Shown here one piece after another: positions 42,907 to 51,295 of a DNA stretch of 64,000 nucleotides. The notes under the pieces are model-generated. The model did not search any database. It worked only from the letters and a program-made list of their open reading frames with translations, and was not told the origin of the DNA. A program made the translations under genes and the position numbers. Position 1 is the stretch's first letter. Each line of letters opens with the position of its first letter. The stretch is taken from contig DATBHW010000011.1 of NCBI GenBank assembly GCA_036557285.1, forward strand, positions 62,001 to 126,000, in the 5' to 3' direction. The DNA is from Ktedonobacterales bacterium (GTDB taxonomy: Bacteria; Chloroflexota; Ktedonobacteria; Ktedonobacterales; DATBGS01).

Positions 42907-43143
42907 TCAACGGTAGGGAATCTTAATAGCAATGAACATGGGAAGGACGGCGGCCAGGATGCTGAAGACGGTGACAAGCCAGATGAAGCTAAACAGCGAG
43001 AAGAGCGCGTAGCGGCGCTTGCGCCAGAGTTTAGGAAGCTGAACAACCATCACCACGAGCGGTACCAGGATGAAGACCGAGAGCAACAGGATAACGATGC
43101 CCCAGCCTACCCAGGCTTCGGGTTGTATGACGACGTTTGTCAT
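42907..43143 (-). CDS. small two-helix membrane protein of the respiratory cluster
   Basis: A 78-residue protein with two hydrophobic segments (about 10-32 and 47-70) joined by a basic loop (LPKLWRKRRYAL). I do not recognise a family. It sits between a CydA-like gene and the Rieske gene in the same direction, so it may be a small structural subunit, as small CydX-like or PetG/L/M-like peptides are in other complexes. ATG 43143 has AAGGTGAT upstream; the longer frame lacks a site. Confidence 0.68.
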   Translation of the reverse strand: MTNVVIQPEAWVGWGIVILLLSVFILVPLVVMVVQLPKLWRKRRYALFSLFSFIWLVTVFSILAAVLPMFIAIKIPYR

Positions 43144-43197
43144 GCGTATCACCTTCTTGATGGGATTCGACGCCCGCCTACAAGCTGTAGAACACAT

Positions 43198-44586
43198 TTA
43201 CCGCGATGGTTGAAGTTGGAGCGCAGGCAGCGGCATGCTGCCGTTGATGACATTCGTTTGTGGGTTGCTGTAGCGAATGCCCCCCATGACAATCATGAGC
43301 AGCATCAGGACAACCCCCAGGCTAATCAATGTCCATTGCGCGCCTCGGCCCATGTTGCCCCAGGTCCACTTCCTTGATTGGTTCCAATAGATGGGGAGAG
43401 TGAGCAAGGTGAGTGCTACAAAACCGATCAGGCAGACATATTTGACGGCCATTGAGCCAAGCACTGGAACGCTCGCCGGAATAATTCCCAGGATGGCAAG
43501 AATGCCCAGTGCCAGGAGCGCGGCATTGCAATAGCCCCGAGTCAGCCGTTCGCGCGAGGTAGGCGGCAGTTCTGCTCGTGCGCCTAGCTGCATAACTTGC
43601 CTTATAGTGCTATAGGTGCGCAGTTCCTCAACTGCGGGCGCGCCCACGCCAGCCTCAACGCGCATGGCTGTCAGCGCCTGCACACCTCGGCGCTCGATGA
43701 CTCCGCGCCGGATGCTCAGCCACATATAGAGGTCGCTCAACACGAAGGTCAGACCGACCAGTGCCATCTGAAGCAGCCACGCCCAGGCTTTATCACCAAG
43801 CATCATGCGGTAGAACGTCGCTGGACTGCCCGTCTGGATACGCAGCACATAGAAATAGCCAACCAGCGGCTGCAACAGCTCAAAACCGAAGCCCCAGAGG
43901 AAGCCATAGTGAGCGACCCAATGATAATAGGCTTTGTCCAGCGAACTGCTGCGTCTGCGCTTGCGGAACGCGCGCCAGCCGCCCCAGGCAGCGAGCAGAA
44001 AACCGGCGTATGAAACATTGCCGATGAGGCGGTGAAAAAGTTCTGGCCCCCAGGTGGCGTTGAACGCCGCTTTGACGGCATCTCGACCATTCGGCGTGAG
44101 CATATAGGAGGTCCACATGGTAATGAGGACGATAAAGACTGTTTCGGCGAGGGCATAGGTGTAGATAAGCGATTGATGCAGGACACGATGCCCCTCGCGC
44201 CTGGGCCAGAGATAGGCGTAAGCGATCAAGGAGATGGTCATGATAATCCAGGCAGCGAAGATAGCGAGCAATGGGGCGAAGAAGAGACTGGACATGATCG
44301 CCATTAAGCGAGGATAGAGGCCGAACATCAGGACCAGGCCAAAGACGGCCAGGGTTGCGCCAAATGAATAGGTTTGCGCCAGAAACCAGGCAAATGTCTT
44401 GGTGAATCGCTCCCAGGGCTGGCTCTGGCGACTGGGAGGAACGCTGCCGCTGACGGCCATGATGATGGCGGTTCCCATAATAAAGGCCACCAGCAGGATA
44501 TGAAATTGCATGACGATGCCAATGGTAAAGCCATTGGGCAAGAATGGAAAATTGATAGAGTTCGGTCCTAGATTTGGAACAGGCAT
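43198..44586 (-). CDS. CydA-like cytochrome bd superfamily protein (first copy)
   Basis: A 462-residue polytopic protein related to CydA, with about nine membrane helices. Heme-ligand His candidates are in MQFHILLVAFIMG and LFHRLIGNVSYAGFLLAAWGG, the same motifs as in the copy at 39745-41052. The region that in E. coli CydA reads MEFQFG is VLMFG here, so the conserved Glu is absent, and no GRQPW is seen. The two copies are thus related but divergent, which would fit a heterodimer, like the CydAA' type proteins. The start at 44586 has only a weak purine-rich site. Confidence 0.8.
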   Translation of the reverse strand: MPVPNLGPNSINFPFLPNGFTIGIVMQFHILLVAFIMGTAIIMAVSGSVPPSRQSQPWERFTKTFAWFLAQTYSFGATLAVFGLVLMFGLYPRLMAIMSSLFFAPLLAIFAAWIIMTISLIAYAYLWPRREGHRVLHQSLIYTYALAETVFIVLITMWTSYMLTPNGRDAVKAAFNATWGPELFHRLIGNVSYAGFLLAAWGGWRAFRKRRRSSSLDKAYYHWVAHYGFLWGFGFELLQPLVGYFYVLRIQTGSPATFYRMMLGDKAWAWLLQMALVGLTFVLSDLYMWLSIRRGVIERRGVQALTAMRVEAGVGAPAVEELRTYSTIRQVMQLGARAELPPTSRERLTRGYCNAALLALGILAILGIIPASVPVLGSMAVKYVCLIGFVALTLLTLPIYWNQSRKWTWGNMGRGAQWTLISLGVVLMLLMIVMGGIRYSNPQTNVINGSMPLPALQLQPSR

Positions 44587-44614
44587 AGTTTCTTGCTCTT
44601 CTTGTCTTTCGCTG

Positions 44615-45466
44615 CTAGGTGATGTGTTTGATCTTGAACGCCGCGATGCTCATACCCAGGCTTGCCAGGAGGGCAAGTGCTCCGAAAGTCAGGCTATAGG
44701 CGAGCGGTGTGGCTGAGCCAGCCAGAAGCTGGCGCGCCAGCGTCACGGTATGGCTGACAGGATTGAGCAGTGAAATGGTTCTCATCCAGCCCGGCAGCAG
44801 GTCATCTGGCAGCAGCGCGTTGCTGCCAAAGAGCAGCAGCAGAAAGAGAAACATCTCGATCAGCATCAATGCTTCGATGCTTTTGGTGAGCAGCGCGACC
44901 ACATAGGAGAGCATGGCGAAGGCCAGGCTAAACACGGCCAGCAGCGCCAGCAGGCCGCACAGTGCAGACATCTGCGCCGTGATGGGGGTATGCAGCAGCG
45001 CCAGCAGGAGCAGCAAGACCAGCCCCTGGAGCAGTGTGCGCGAGCCATCGGCCACTGCTTTGCTCAGCAAGATGGCGCTGCGATGGATGGGAGCCGCCGC
45101 CAGGCGTTCCAGAAAGCCGGATTCGCGGTCCCCCAGCAGGCCAATTCCGGCAAACGATGAGCCAAAAAGCGCCGCGATGACCAGCATGCCGGGCGCAAAG
45201 AAACTCAGCGATTGCATGCTGGAAAACCCTGGTGTCTGGTGGATGCTGGCGAAAATCTGGCTCAGCAGCCAGAGCGTCACGGCAGGCAGCGCCAGCACCA
45301 GCGCCAGTACCAGCGGCAGGCGGAATGTTTTCTGCCAGGCCCGGCAAAAGAGCCAGAAGGTCTCAACCGCCAGCCTCCAGGCTGCCTCCATTATCGCTGC
45401 TGCGCTGGAGGGCTGCTGCGCTCTCGATGGTTGGTGGTTGTTCGCTAGGGTGCTTGATTGTCTCAT
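44615..45466 (-). CDS. ABC-2 type transporter permease
   Basis: A 283-residue ABC-2 permease with about six membrane helices. LGDRESGFLERLAAAPIHRSAILLSKAVAD is the conserved inner loop of the family, and TISLLNPVSHTVTLARQLL the C-terminal signature. Its ATG at 45466 overlaps the stop of the ATPase gene (ATGA at 45463-45466), so the two are coupled and form an exporter. AGGA precedes the start. The substrate is unknown. The longer frame to 45901 lies inside the ATPase gene and was rejected. Confidence 0.87.
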   Translation of the reverse strand: MRQSSTLANNHQPSRAQQPSSAAAIMEAAWRLAVETFWLFCRAWQKTFRLPLVLALVLALPAVTLWLLSQIFASIHQTPGFSSMQSLSFFAPGMLVIAALFGSSFAGIGLLGDRESGFLERLAAAPIHRSAILLSKAVADGSRTLLQGLVLLLLLALLHTPITAQMSALCGLLALLAVFSLAFAMLSYVVALLTKSIEALMLIEMFLFLLLLFGSNALLPDDLLPGWMRTISLLNPVSHTVTLARQLLAGSATPLAYSLTFGALALLASLGMSIAAFKIKHIT

Positions 45467-46566
45467 CGCTGCTGATCCTGCTTGTAACGCCGCCGAAACG
45501 GCTGCTCTTTGTGGGATTTTTGATCTGGTGAGGGTAAAGCTGGCTCTCCAGCGAGGCTCTCGCTCGCTGCGAGCGGCTTGCCGGTGGCGCGGAAGAAAAC
45601 GTCCTCCAGCGTTGGACGGCTGAGCGTTAGCCTGCGGAGCGCCAGCCCCGCCGTTTCCAGAAGCCGCGCTATATGTGGAATGGCCTCTGAGCCATCCATC
45701 ACTTCGAGGCGCACGTATCCTTCGGCTTCTCCCTGGCTGGCTGAGCGGATGAATGGCTCGTGTTGAAGCAGGTGGTGCGTGCTGGCTGCCTGCTGCGGTT
45801 CGCCCATCTCCAGGGTGAGTATGTCTCCCTGAATCTGCGCTTTGAGCGCGGCTGGCGTGCCCTCCATGACTAGTCGGCCACGATCCAGAAAGACAACCCA
45901 TTCACAATAGCGCTCGATCTCTTGCGTGTCGTGGCTGGCAGCTATGATGGTCAGCCCCTCTTGCTGGAGCGTCAGTAGATAGCGCCAGAGGGCGGCTTTT
46001 CCCGCTGTGTCAAGCCCGGTGGTTGGTTCATCCAGCAGCAGCGCATCTGGCTGATGAACAAGGCTGCACGCCAGCGCCAGACGCCGCCGCATCCCGCCGG
46101 AATAGTGGGCGGCCCGACGCCGGGCATGCTCGCTGAGGCCCAATAATTCCAGCAAAGCTCGTGTGCGCTGGTGTAAGTGGTTGCCGCTCAGCCTGTGCAG
46201 GCGTCCGGCAAGCAGGAGATTGCCTTGCCCGCTGAGATACTGGTCTATGCCGCTCTGCTGGGCCACGTAGCCGATGCGCCGACGCACCGCGATACTCTCG
46301 CCTGGGGCTGGCAAGCCGAAAAGCTCAATGTGGCCGCTAGTTGGCTGCAAGAGGCCCGCCAGCAGACGCAGCAGGCTCGTTTTGCCCGCGCCGTTTGGCC
46401 CCAGCACTCCTACGCACGCTCCGGGGGCAACCTCCAGACTGACGTTTTCCAGCGCGCGGGCGCCATCGCCAAAAACCAGGGATACCTCTGTAAGTCGCGC
46501 GATGCAAAGCTCTGCGGATGGAGTGATGCGCGGGGCATTGGCGGTGGTAAGATCACTTATAGCCAT
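45463..46566 (-). CDS. ABC transporter ATP-binding protein
   Basis: A 367-residue ATPase for the ABC-2 exporter: Walker A GPNGAGKTS, signature YSGGMRRRL, Walker B ALLLDEPTTGLD and the H-loop ASHDTQEIE. After the ATPase domain (about 25-240) comes a DUF4162-like C-terminal domain (VRLEVMDGSEAIPHIARLLE). ATG 46566 overlaps the end of the stress-protein gene by 14 bp, so it is part of the same transcript. This is not a CydDC-type transporter, which would have fused membrane domains. It may export a lipid or an electron-transfer factor; that is open. Confidence 0.93.
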   Translation of the reverse strand: MAISDLTTANAPRITPSAELCIARLTEVSLVFGDGARALENVSLEVAPGACVGVLGPNGAGKTSLLRLLAGLLQPTSGHIELFGLPAPGESIAVRRRIGYVAQQSGIDQYLSGQGNLLLAGRLHRLSGNHLHQRTRALLELLGLSEHARRRAAHYSGGMRRRLALACSLVHQPDALLLDEPTTGLDTAGKAALWRYLLTLQQEGLTIIAASHDTQEIERYCEWVVFLDRGRLVMEGTPAALKAQIQGDILTLEMGEPQQAASTHHLLQHEPFIRSASQGEAEGYVRLEVMDGSEAIPHIARLLETAGLALRRLTLSRPTLEDVFFRATGKPLAASESLAGEPALPSPDQKSHKEQPFRRRYKQDQQR

Positions 46567-49174
46567 AGCGCCCCTCGTGAAAATCGCCGGTTGCCCGCCA
46601 CTTAGCGATAACCTGATCGAGTACCGCGCCGGTCACTTCGCAGAATCCCATCTGCCGGGCGTTCCCTTCCACCGATTGGATGACCTGGCCCTTTACAAAG
46701 CCAGGCACGTTTGCGAGACGACGCTCAGCTTCGGCTGTCCAGAGCAGGCGCGGCTCGTTACGCTCGCGGATATGTTCGGAAACCTCGCCCCAGAGTTCGT
46801 ACTTGACTTCCAGAGCTTCAGGAGTAATCAATCGGCCCAGGTTTTTCTTATAGGCCGTCCACTCCACACGCCAGCGAGTCAATTCGCGGCAAAAATCGGG
46901 GACTTCTTCCAGCTTTGCCAGCGCCTCGGCGGTCCAGACAAAATCATGTTCGTAGGTCTTTTCGCTGGCCGGGTGGCCGTAGCCGAGCTTCTTGCCCATC
47001 TGAGCGATGAACTCTGGTGTGACTTCATTCAGCCCTTTGCGTTCGGCGCGCTGGGCCGACAGATTTTCAACGAGTTCGGCTGCGCGCTCTGCGGACCCTT
47101 TCCCGCTGCTCTCGGATCGCTGGGCCAGCATATCAACGTGTTCCCGCGCCGCCTCGGTGAAAGCTGGTCGCTCAGCGGCCTCAGCCCCCCTTAGCGCCTC
47201 GCCTCTTGGAGTCTCTGTGTGTGGGATGGGGCAGGCTCCGTTTGTTACCGGGCTTTTCGCTTCTTTTTTCGGCGCTTTCTTCTGCTGGCGGGCGATTTTA
47301 GCCTCGACCATCTTGACCATCTCGCCTTTGGCAATCTCGATACCCTTTTCCACAATGGGCAGCGTGATCGCGCTGGCCTGCTGCTCGTCGGCATGAGTGA
47401 GGATAATCTCTTCGGTCATTTCGCGCATGAAGCCTTCGGGAACGAGGGCCAGGCGCTGCCGCGCTTCAGGCGTCCAGGTGATTTGCGGGGATTCTGCCGC
47501 TGCTGCCTCTGCTTCGGCCTCCTGGCCGGTTGCAGAAAGGGCGAGCGGAGTGTTGGTGTGCAGGGCGCTGAGATCGCCGATGGTTTCTTGAACGATGGGG
47601 CTGGCGAAATCAACAGTCACGGCTGGCAGGCGCTGCACACGCGCCATTTTTTCGATGCGCGCTTTGGCGCGGCGGCGCGCGTAGGCGTCCGTCATGGTCC
47701 AGAGCAGCTTCCTGGCGTCTTCAGTCCATTTCACCTTCACGCCGTCGAAGGTTTCCTCTTCAGAGATTGCTCCCTCTTGCGCGGCAGCCGTCTCGATGAG
47801 ACGCTTATCAATCACGGTAAAGCGGACCGGACCAGAGTGGCAGACCGGACAGGCCACCGGCAGCACATTGCGGGCGGCATAGCCGCATTCGCCGCAGATA
47901 TAGGTGGCTCCCTGGTCGGCTGATTGGCTCTGTTCTTCAATGGCGATCTGCTTTGCGGCGACTCCCATAGCGCGGGCGGCTGATTCTGGCAGAATATCTC
48001 TGACGGCATCATCTACGATGCTGTTGGAGATAACAGAGTGTCCACGCTCCATAGCGTAGCGGTGAATGGCTGTGCGCGCGATGCCGCGCACGAAGGCTGG
48101 GACGCGCTCCATGCGGGCGCTGGCTTCGGGTGTCCAGGTAATGGTGGCTTCAGCGCGAATATCAATCTGGGGGACGTAGACGCTGCTGCATATCAGCACG
48201 TTGCACGAGACTTGCTGGAGCAGATTATGGCTGTTGCTGCCAATATCCATCTCCTGACCGCTGTGGACGCCGATCCGCCCCATCACCAGCAGCCAGGGAC
48301 GTTCGCGGCGGGTCCACTGGAGGGTTTTTTCCCAGGCTTTGCCGTCCATCAGCGTGACTTTTAGTTCGACTCCCTCTTCAGTGGCGATGGTTCTGGCTAT
48401 TTGCAGGTGCGATTCGTAGATTTTCGCCAGGCCGGTATCAATGATTTCTTCGTGAAGCTGCTCCTGTTCTTTGAAGCGGAAGACCTTCGACGCCTCCTGG
48501 GAAAGTACATTGACGATGCTGTTGAAGACAGAATAGTGCAGGTAGGGGTCATAGACCGCAACCGCCTCGACGGGCCGGTTCAGGGCGCGGCCCAGTTCAA
48601 GAGCGGCTTTTAACCCGCCGAAGGACTGCGGGCTGCCATCAATGGCGACGGCAATACTCCCCTCGGATTGGTCTTGCAGCGGGCGCGTATCTTTGATGAC
48701 CAGCGTATCAGTCCTGATGCGACGGATGACACGCTCGCAGACGCTGCCGATCTGGCTCTCTTTCACCGCGCCCATGCCCAGCGCGCCCATAACGACGAGA
48801 TCATAGCGGCTTTCTTCGATGTCCTTTACCAACTCCTGCCAGTTCTGGCCGTCAAAGGTTTTCGACTGGAAGGGAAGCTGTGCCAGGGCGCAGCGAGCTT
48901 CCATGACATCCAGGTAGGAGTCAGAGATGAGCCGCAAGCCGCGTGTAATCAGGGTATCGTGAATCTTGCGCTGGCGCTCCAATTCCTGCTCGTCCTGATA
49001 CTCTTCAGGGAGCGTGTACTCCATTTGCTTGAAGCGGTAATCGTGCATACGCGCGGCATAGACGTGGCTGCCAACCAGCCGAGAGCCAAAGGCGCGGGCG
49101 AGCGCGATGGCGAGATCAATAGAGGCATGGGAGTAATCAGAGTTATCCACCGGAACATAAATGGTATCGAACAT
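46553..49174 (-). CDS. UspA-UspA-zinc ribbon-multiple PCP_red-like repeat protein
   Basis: An 873-residue multidomain protein. Two UspA domains (1-165 and 172-332) both keep the nucleotide motif G-x2-G-x9-G-S (GALG then GS at 143-144; GRIG then GS at 312-313). A rubredoxin-like zinc ribbon follows (C427, C430, C442, C445). Repeats that start with a W-T-x-E/D-A motif, at W347, W483, W567, W747 and W812, and a degenerate one near 671, resemble the PCP_red domain (protochlorophyllide reductase 57 kDa-like, PF08369). A Glu/Lys-rich linker lies between. It starts with AAAGGAGG upstream. The role is unknown; a nucleotide-controlled redox or cofactor-binding scaffold beside the respiratory genes is a reasonable guess. 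Confidence 0.75.
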   Translation of the reverse strand: MFDTIYVPVDNSDYSHASIDLAIALARAFGSRLVGSHVYAARMHDYRFKQMEYTLPEEYQDEQELERQRKIHDTLITRGLRLISDSYLDVMEARCALAQLPFQSKTFDGQNWQELVKDIEESRYDLVVMGALGMGAVKESQIGSVCERVIRRIRTDTLVIKDTRPLQDQSEGSIAVAIDGSPQSFGGLKAALELGRALNRPVEAVAVYDPYLHYSVFNSIVNVLSQEASKVFRFKEQEQLHEEIIDTGLAKIYESHLQIARTIATEEGVELKVTLMDGKAWEKTLQWTRRERPWLLVMGRIGVHSGQEMDIGSNSHNLLQQVSCNVLICSSVYVPQIDIRAEATITWTPEASARMERVPAFVRGIARTAIHRYAMERGHSVISNSIVDDAVRDILPESAARAMGVAAKQIAIEEQSQSADQGATYICGECGYAARNVLPVACPVCHSGPVRFTVIDKRLIETAAAQEGAISEEETFDGVKVKWTEDARKLLWTMTDAYARRRAKARIEKMARVQRLPAVTVDFASPIVQETIGDLSALHTNTPLALSATGQEAEAEAAAAESPQITWTPEARQRLALVPEGFMREMTEEIILTHADEQQASAITLPIVEKGIEIAKGEMVKMVEAKIARQQKKAPKKEAKSPVTNGACPIPHTETPRGEALRGAEAAERPAFTEAAREHVDMLAQRSESSGKGSAERAAELVENLSAQRAERKGLNEVTPEFIAQMGKKLGYGHPASEKTYEHDFVWTAEALAKLEEVPDFCRELTRWRVEWTAYKKNLGRLITPEALEVKYELWGEVSEHIRERNEPRLLWTAEAERRLANVPGFVKGQVIQSVEGNARQMGFCEVTGAVLDQVIAKWRATGDFHEGRYGYK

Positions 49175-49188
49175 GGCGCCTCCTTTGG

Positions 49189-49791
49189 CTACATATCGGG
49201 CGGTGGGTCGTCCTCTGTTGGGAATGATTGGAATTCCAGCGTGAGGCCGCTCGTTTGTACAGGAAGATCAAAGACCAGTGAGCAGGGGTAACGTTTATTG
49301 GGCTGGAAGGTTGCTTTGAGAAAATTGGGAGTCTTTTGCCAGGATGCGAGCATAGCGGTGGTAGTGGCATCGCTTTTATGAGTGTTGAGCTGCGCGTCTT
49401 CGATCTGGAGCATATCAGCGGTGGGATGTTGGGGCTGATCGGTCGTATTCGTGAAAGTGAAGTCTATGACGACGAATTTCCCACGAGCCTTCACCATGTT
49501 GGAGCCTAACCGAAGTGTCAGGGCGGCGTGGGCGGCGCGAATGTTCCAGCGCGTGTTGCCAACGTCAAAAGTCTGGCCTATCTTGTGTGGCTGGTCCACT
49601 TGCTGTTGCAGGCTCATCATGTCGCGCATGAACGGGTCGCGCTGGAGGGTGCTCTGGTCAACGGTGCAACCGATGAGCAAGCCTCCTAGAACGATACCCA
49701 GTGCTGCCAGGCCAGGCGCACGGCGCCAACGGTGATGCCGAGCACGCTTGCGCCTGATGAACCAGGGCGTGAATAGCCTCCACCTTCTCAT
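49189..49791 (-). CDS. lipoprotein with DUF4352-like domain
   Basis: A 200-residue lipoprotein. A basic stretch (RRKRARHHRWRR) precedes the hydrophobic signal and lipobox LGGLLIGC. The mature part carries a DUF4352/telokin-like beta-sandwich (ARGKFVVIDFTFTNTTDQPQHP and PNKRYPCSLVFDLP). ATG 49791 follows GGAGAG at 9 bases. Its stop lies 14 bp before the UspA-fusion gene, so it is likely the first gene of that transcript. It may act at the outer face near the respiratory complex. Confidence 0.75.
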   Translation of the reverse strand: MRRWRLFTPWFIRRKRARHHRWRRAPGLAALGIVLGGLLIGCTVDQSTLQRDPFMRDMMSLQQQVDQPHKIGQTFDVGNTRWNIRAAHAALTLRLGSNMVKARGKFVVIDFTFTNTTDQPQHPTADMLQIEDAQLNTHKSDATTTAMLASWQKTPNFLKATFQPNKRYPCSLVFDLPVQTSGLTLEFQSFPTEDDPPPDM

Positions 49792-49928
49792 AGAGCAGTT
49801 CTCTCCACAGGTCTTGTGGTAGCCGTAAAACACGATGCAATGAATCGCTATGGCTCCAGTGTAGAGGGAGAAGGTAAATGGGGAAGGGAAAGAGGTGAAT
49901 GCCGGGTAAACAGACTCTGGCGCGCCGG

Positions 49929-49985
49929 AGATGATGATCCGCTGAAGCGCCGTTTGGAAGGCGGCGCTCCAGCGGATCATCATCT
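49929..49985. repeat. 24-bp imperfect palindrome
   Basis: 16 perfect base pairs (AGATGATGATCCGCTG with its complement), one mismatch, then AGCGCCG with CGGCGCT. The inner arm shares GGAAGGCGGCGCT with the palindrome at 60290-60350, which points to a small repeat family. Confidence 0.65.
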
Positions 49986-50002
49986 GAGCCTCGTGTATTG
50001 GT

Positions 50003-50671
50003 TCAACTGCTGGTTGTACCCAAAATGGCTTCGCGCAGCGCCGTTTCGCCAACGTCTTTTACCAGGGCGAAGATCTGGTCTTCTGCCTGGATGATGCTTT
50101 CACCGCTGGGTACTATGTATTCCTGCCCACGCACGATGAGGATCACGTTACACTCACCTGGCAGCTTAAGGGCTGCCAGGGTCTTACCGACGGCAGGAGA
50201 TTGGGATGGGACGCTGACCTCGACAAACTCAAGGTCGGCGCGGCGAAGCGTCATGAGCGAGATAATGCTGTGATGGGGGATTTCGGCTTCAATCAACCGG
50301 AGAATGGTTTTGGTGGGACTTACGGTAATATCAATACCAAGTTTGGCGAAGATATGTTCATTCTTGGGGTTGTTGACGCGGGCGATAGTCTTGCGTACTT
50401 TGAAGCGTTCTTTTGCCATCTGGCAAATAACGAGATTGTCTTCGTCATCACCTGTTACGGCAATGACAACATCGGCGCGACTGCACCCAACTTCGTCCAA
50501 CGTGCGCGCCTCGCAGGCATCGCCACGCAAGACCGCCGAGCCTAGCTCATCCGAAAGGGTGTGGGCGCGCCGGGGGTCTTTGTCCAGCAACAGTACCTCG
50601 TGTCCCTGGGTAAGTAGCCCCTTGGTTACATAGTAGCCAATCTGGCCGCCACCACCAACGATAATATACAT
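50003..50671 (-). CDS. trkA: TrkA-type potassium uptake regulator (RCK_N + RCK_C)
   Basis: A 222-residue TrkA/KtrA-type protein. Residues 1-125 are a Rossmann NAD-binding domain (YIIVGGGGQIGYYVTKGLL, VVIAVTGDDEDNLV), and 140-220 a C-terminal RCK_C domain (ADLEFVEVSVPSQSPAVGKTL). It would gate a Trk or Ktr potassium channel by NAD(H) or ATP/ADP and cyclic di-AMP binding, as in relatives. It follows a second, shorter TrkA-type gene after 12 bp. The membrane channel subunit is not in the window. The start at ATG 50671 gives the family's N-terminus. Confidence 0.92.
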   Translation of the reverse strand: MYIIVGGGGQIGYYVTKGLLTQGHEVLLLDKDPRRAHTLSDELGSAVLRGDACEARTLDEVGCSRADVVIAVTGDDEDNLVICQMAKERFKVRKTIARVNNPKNEHIFAKLGIDITVSPTKTILRLIEAEIPHHSIISLMTLRRADLEFVEVSVPSQSPAVGKTLAALKLPGECNVILIVRGQEYIVPSGESIIQAEDQIFALVKDVGETALREAILGTTSS

Positions 50672-50683
50672 CGAAATAGCCTC

Positions 50684-51124
50684 CTAGCGGGTTCTGGACG
50701 CCGCGTTGGATGTTGGTTTTTCCACACTCTCCTCGATAGCTTCGCGGAAAAGCTCTGCTCCTACGAGTGTCGGGGAGATCACTTCAAGGCCCAGCTTTCG
50801 ATAGACCTCAGTGCGGATAGGGTCGTAAATCCTGCAAATGACTTTGGGAACGGCAAAAACTTTTGTAGCAATCTGGCTTGCCATGATGTTGCGGTTATCA
50901 CCGTTGGTGGTGGCGACAAAAACAGCCGCTTCTTCAATCCCCGCGCGACGCAGCACTTCTTCATCAATGCCATCACCCATCATGGTTTGTCCGCCAAAGC
51001 TGCTTTCTAGTCGTTGAAACGCATCATTGTTGTAATCAATGACTGTCACTGTATGACCTGCACGATCCATCATCATTGCCAGGGTCGCTCCAACGCGTCC
51101 GCAGCCCAGAATGATGATCTTCAT
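50684..51124 (-). CDS. TrkA-N domain protein (RCK_N only)
   Basis: A 146-residue Rossmann protein with MKIIILGCGRVGATLAMMMDRAGHTVTVID and FVATTNGDNRNIMASQIA, which is the NAD-binding half of TrkA. The RCK_C part is lacking; only a short tail follows. It lies directly upstream of the full TrkA gene and the two probably form a mixed gating ring for one channel. The ATG at 51124 has AGGAGGAATATC upstream. Confidence 0.9.
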   Translation of the reverse strand: MKIIILGCGRVGATLAMMMDRAGHTVTVIDYNNDAFQRLESSFGGQTMMGDGIDEEVLRRAGIEEAAVFVATTNGDNRNIMASQIATKVFAVPKVICRIYDPIRTEVYRKLGLEVISPTLVGAELFREAIEESVEKPTSNAASRTR

Positions 51125-51249
51125 GATATTCCTCCTGTGGATTCAGGGATACATTATCCCTATGTTCAGGAATGGAGAGGAGATACACGTTTAGTTCTTG
51201 GTGAAGCTTTTTGATCTTGGTGAAAAGGTAGGAAAGCTCCAGCGCACAG

Positions 51250-51258
51250 ATTATAGCA
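51250..51258 (-). promoter_or_regulatory. extended -10 of the trkA pair
   Basis: TGCTATAAT on the minus strand, giving a leader of about 120 bases; the -35 is weak. Confidence 0.45.
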
Positions 51259-51295
51259 CGGGGAGATTCTGTCTGGATTACCCTCGCTGTCGCTT

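Noticed and set aside
44615-46566. ABC pair as a CydDC-type assembly transporter for bd oxidase
   Set aside because: CydD and CydC are fused membrane-ATPase proteins. Here the ATPase (with DUF4162) and the ABC-2 permease are separate and of the drug/lipid exporter type.
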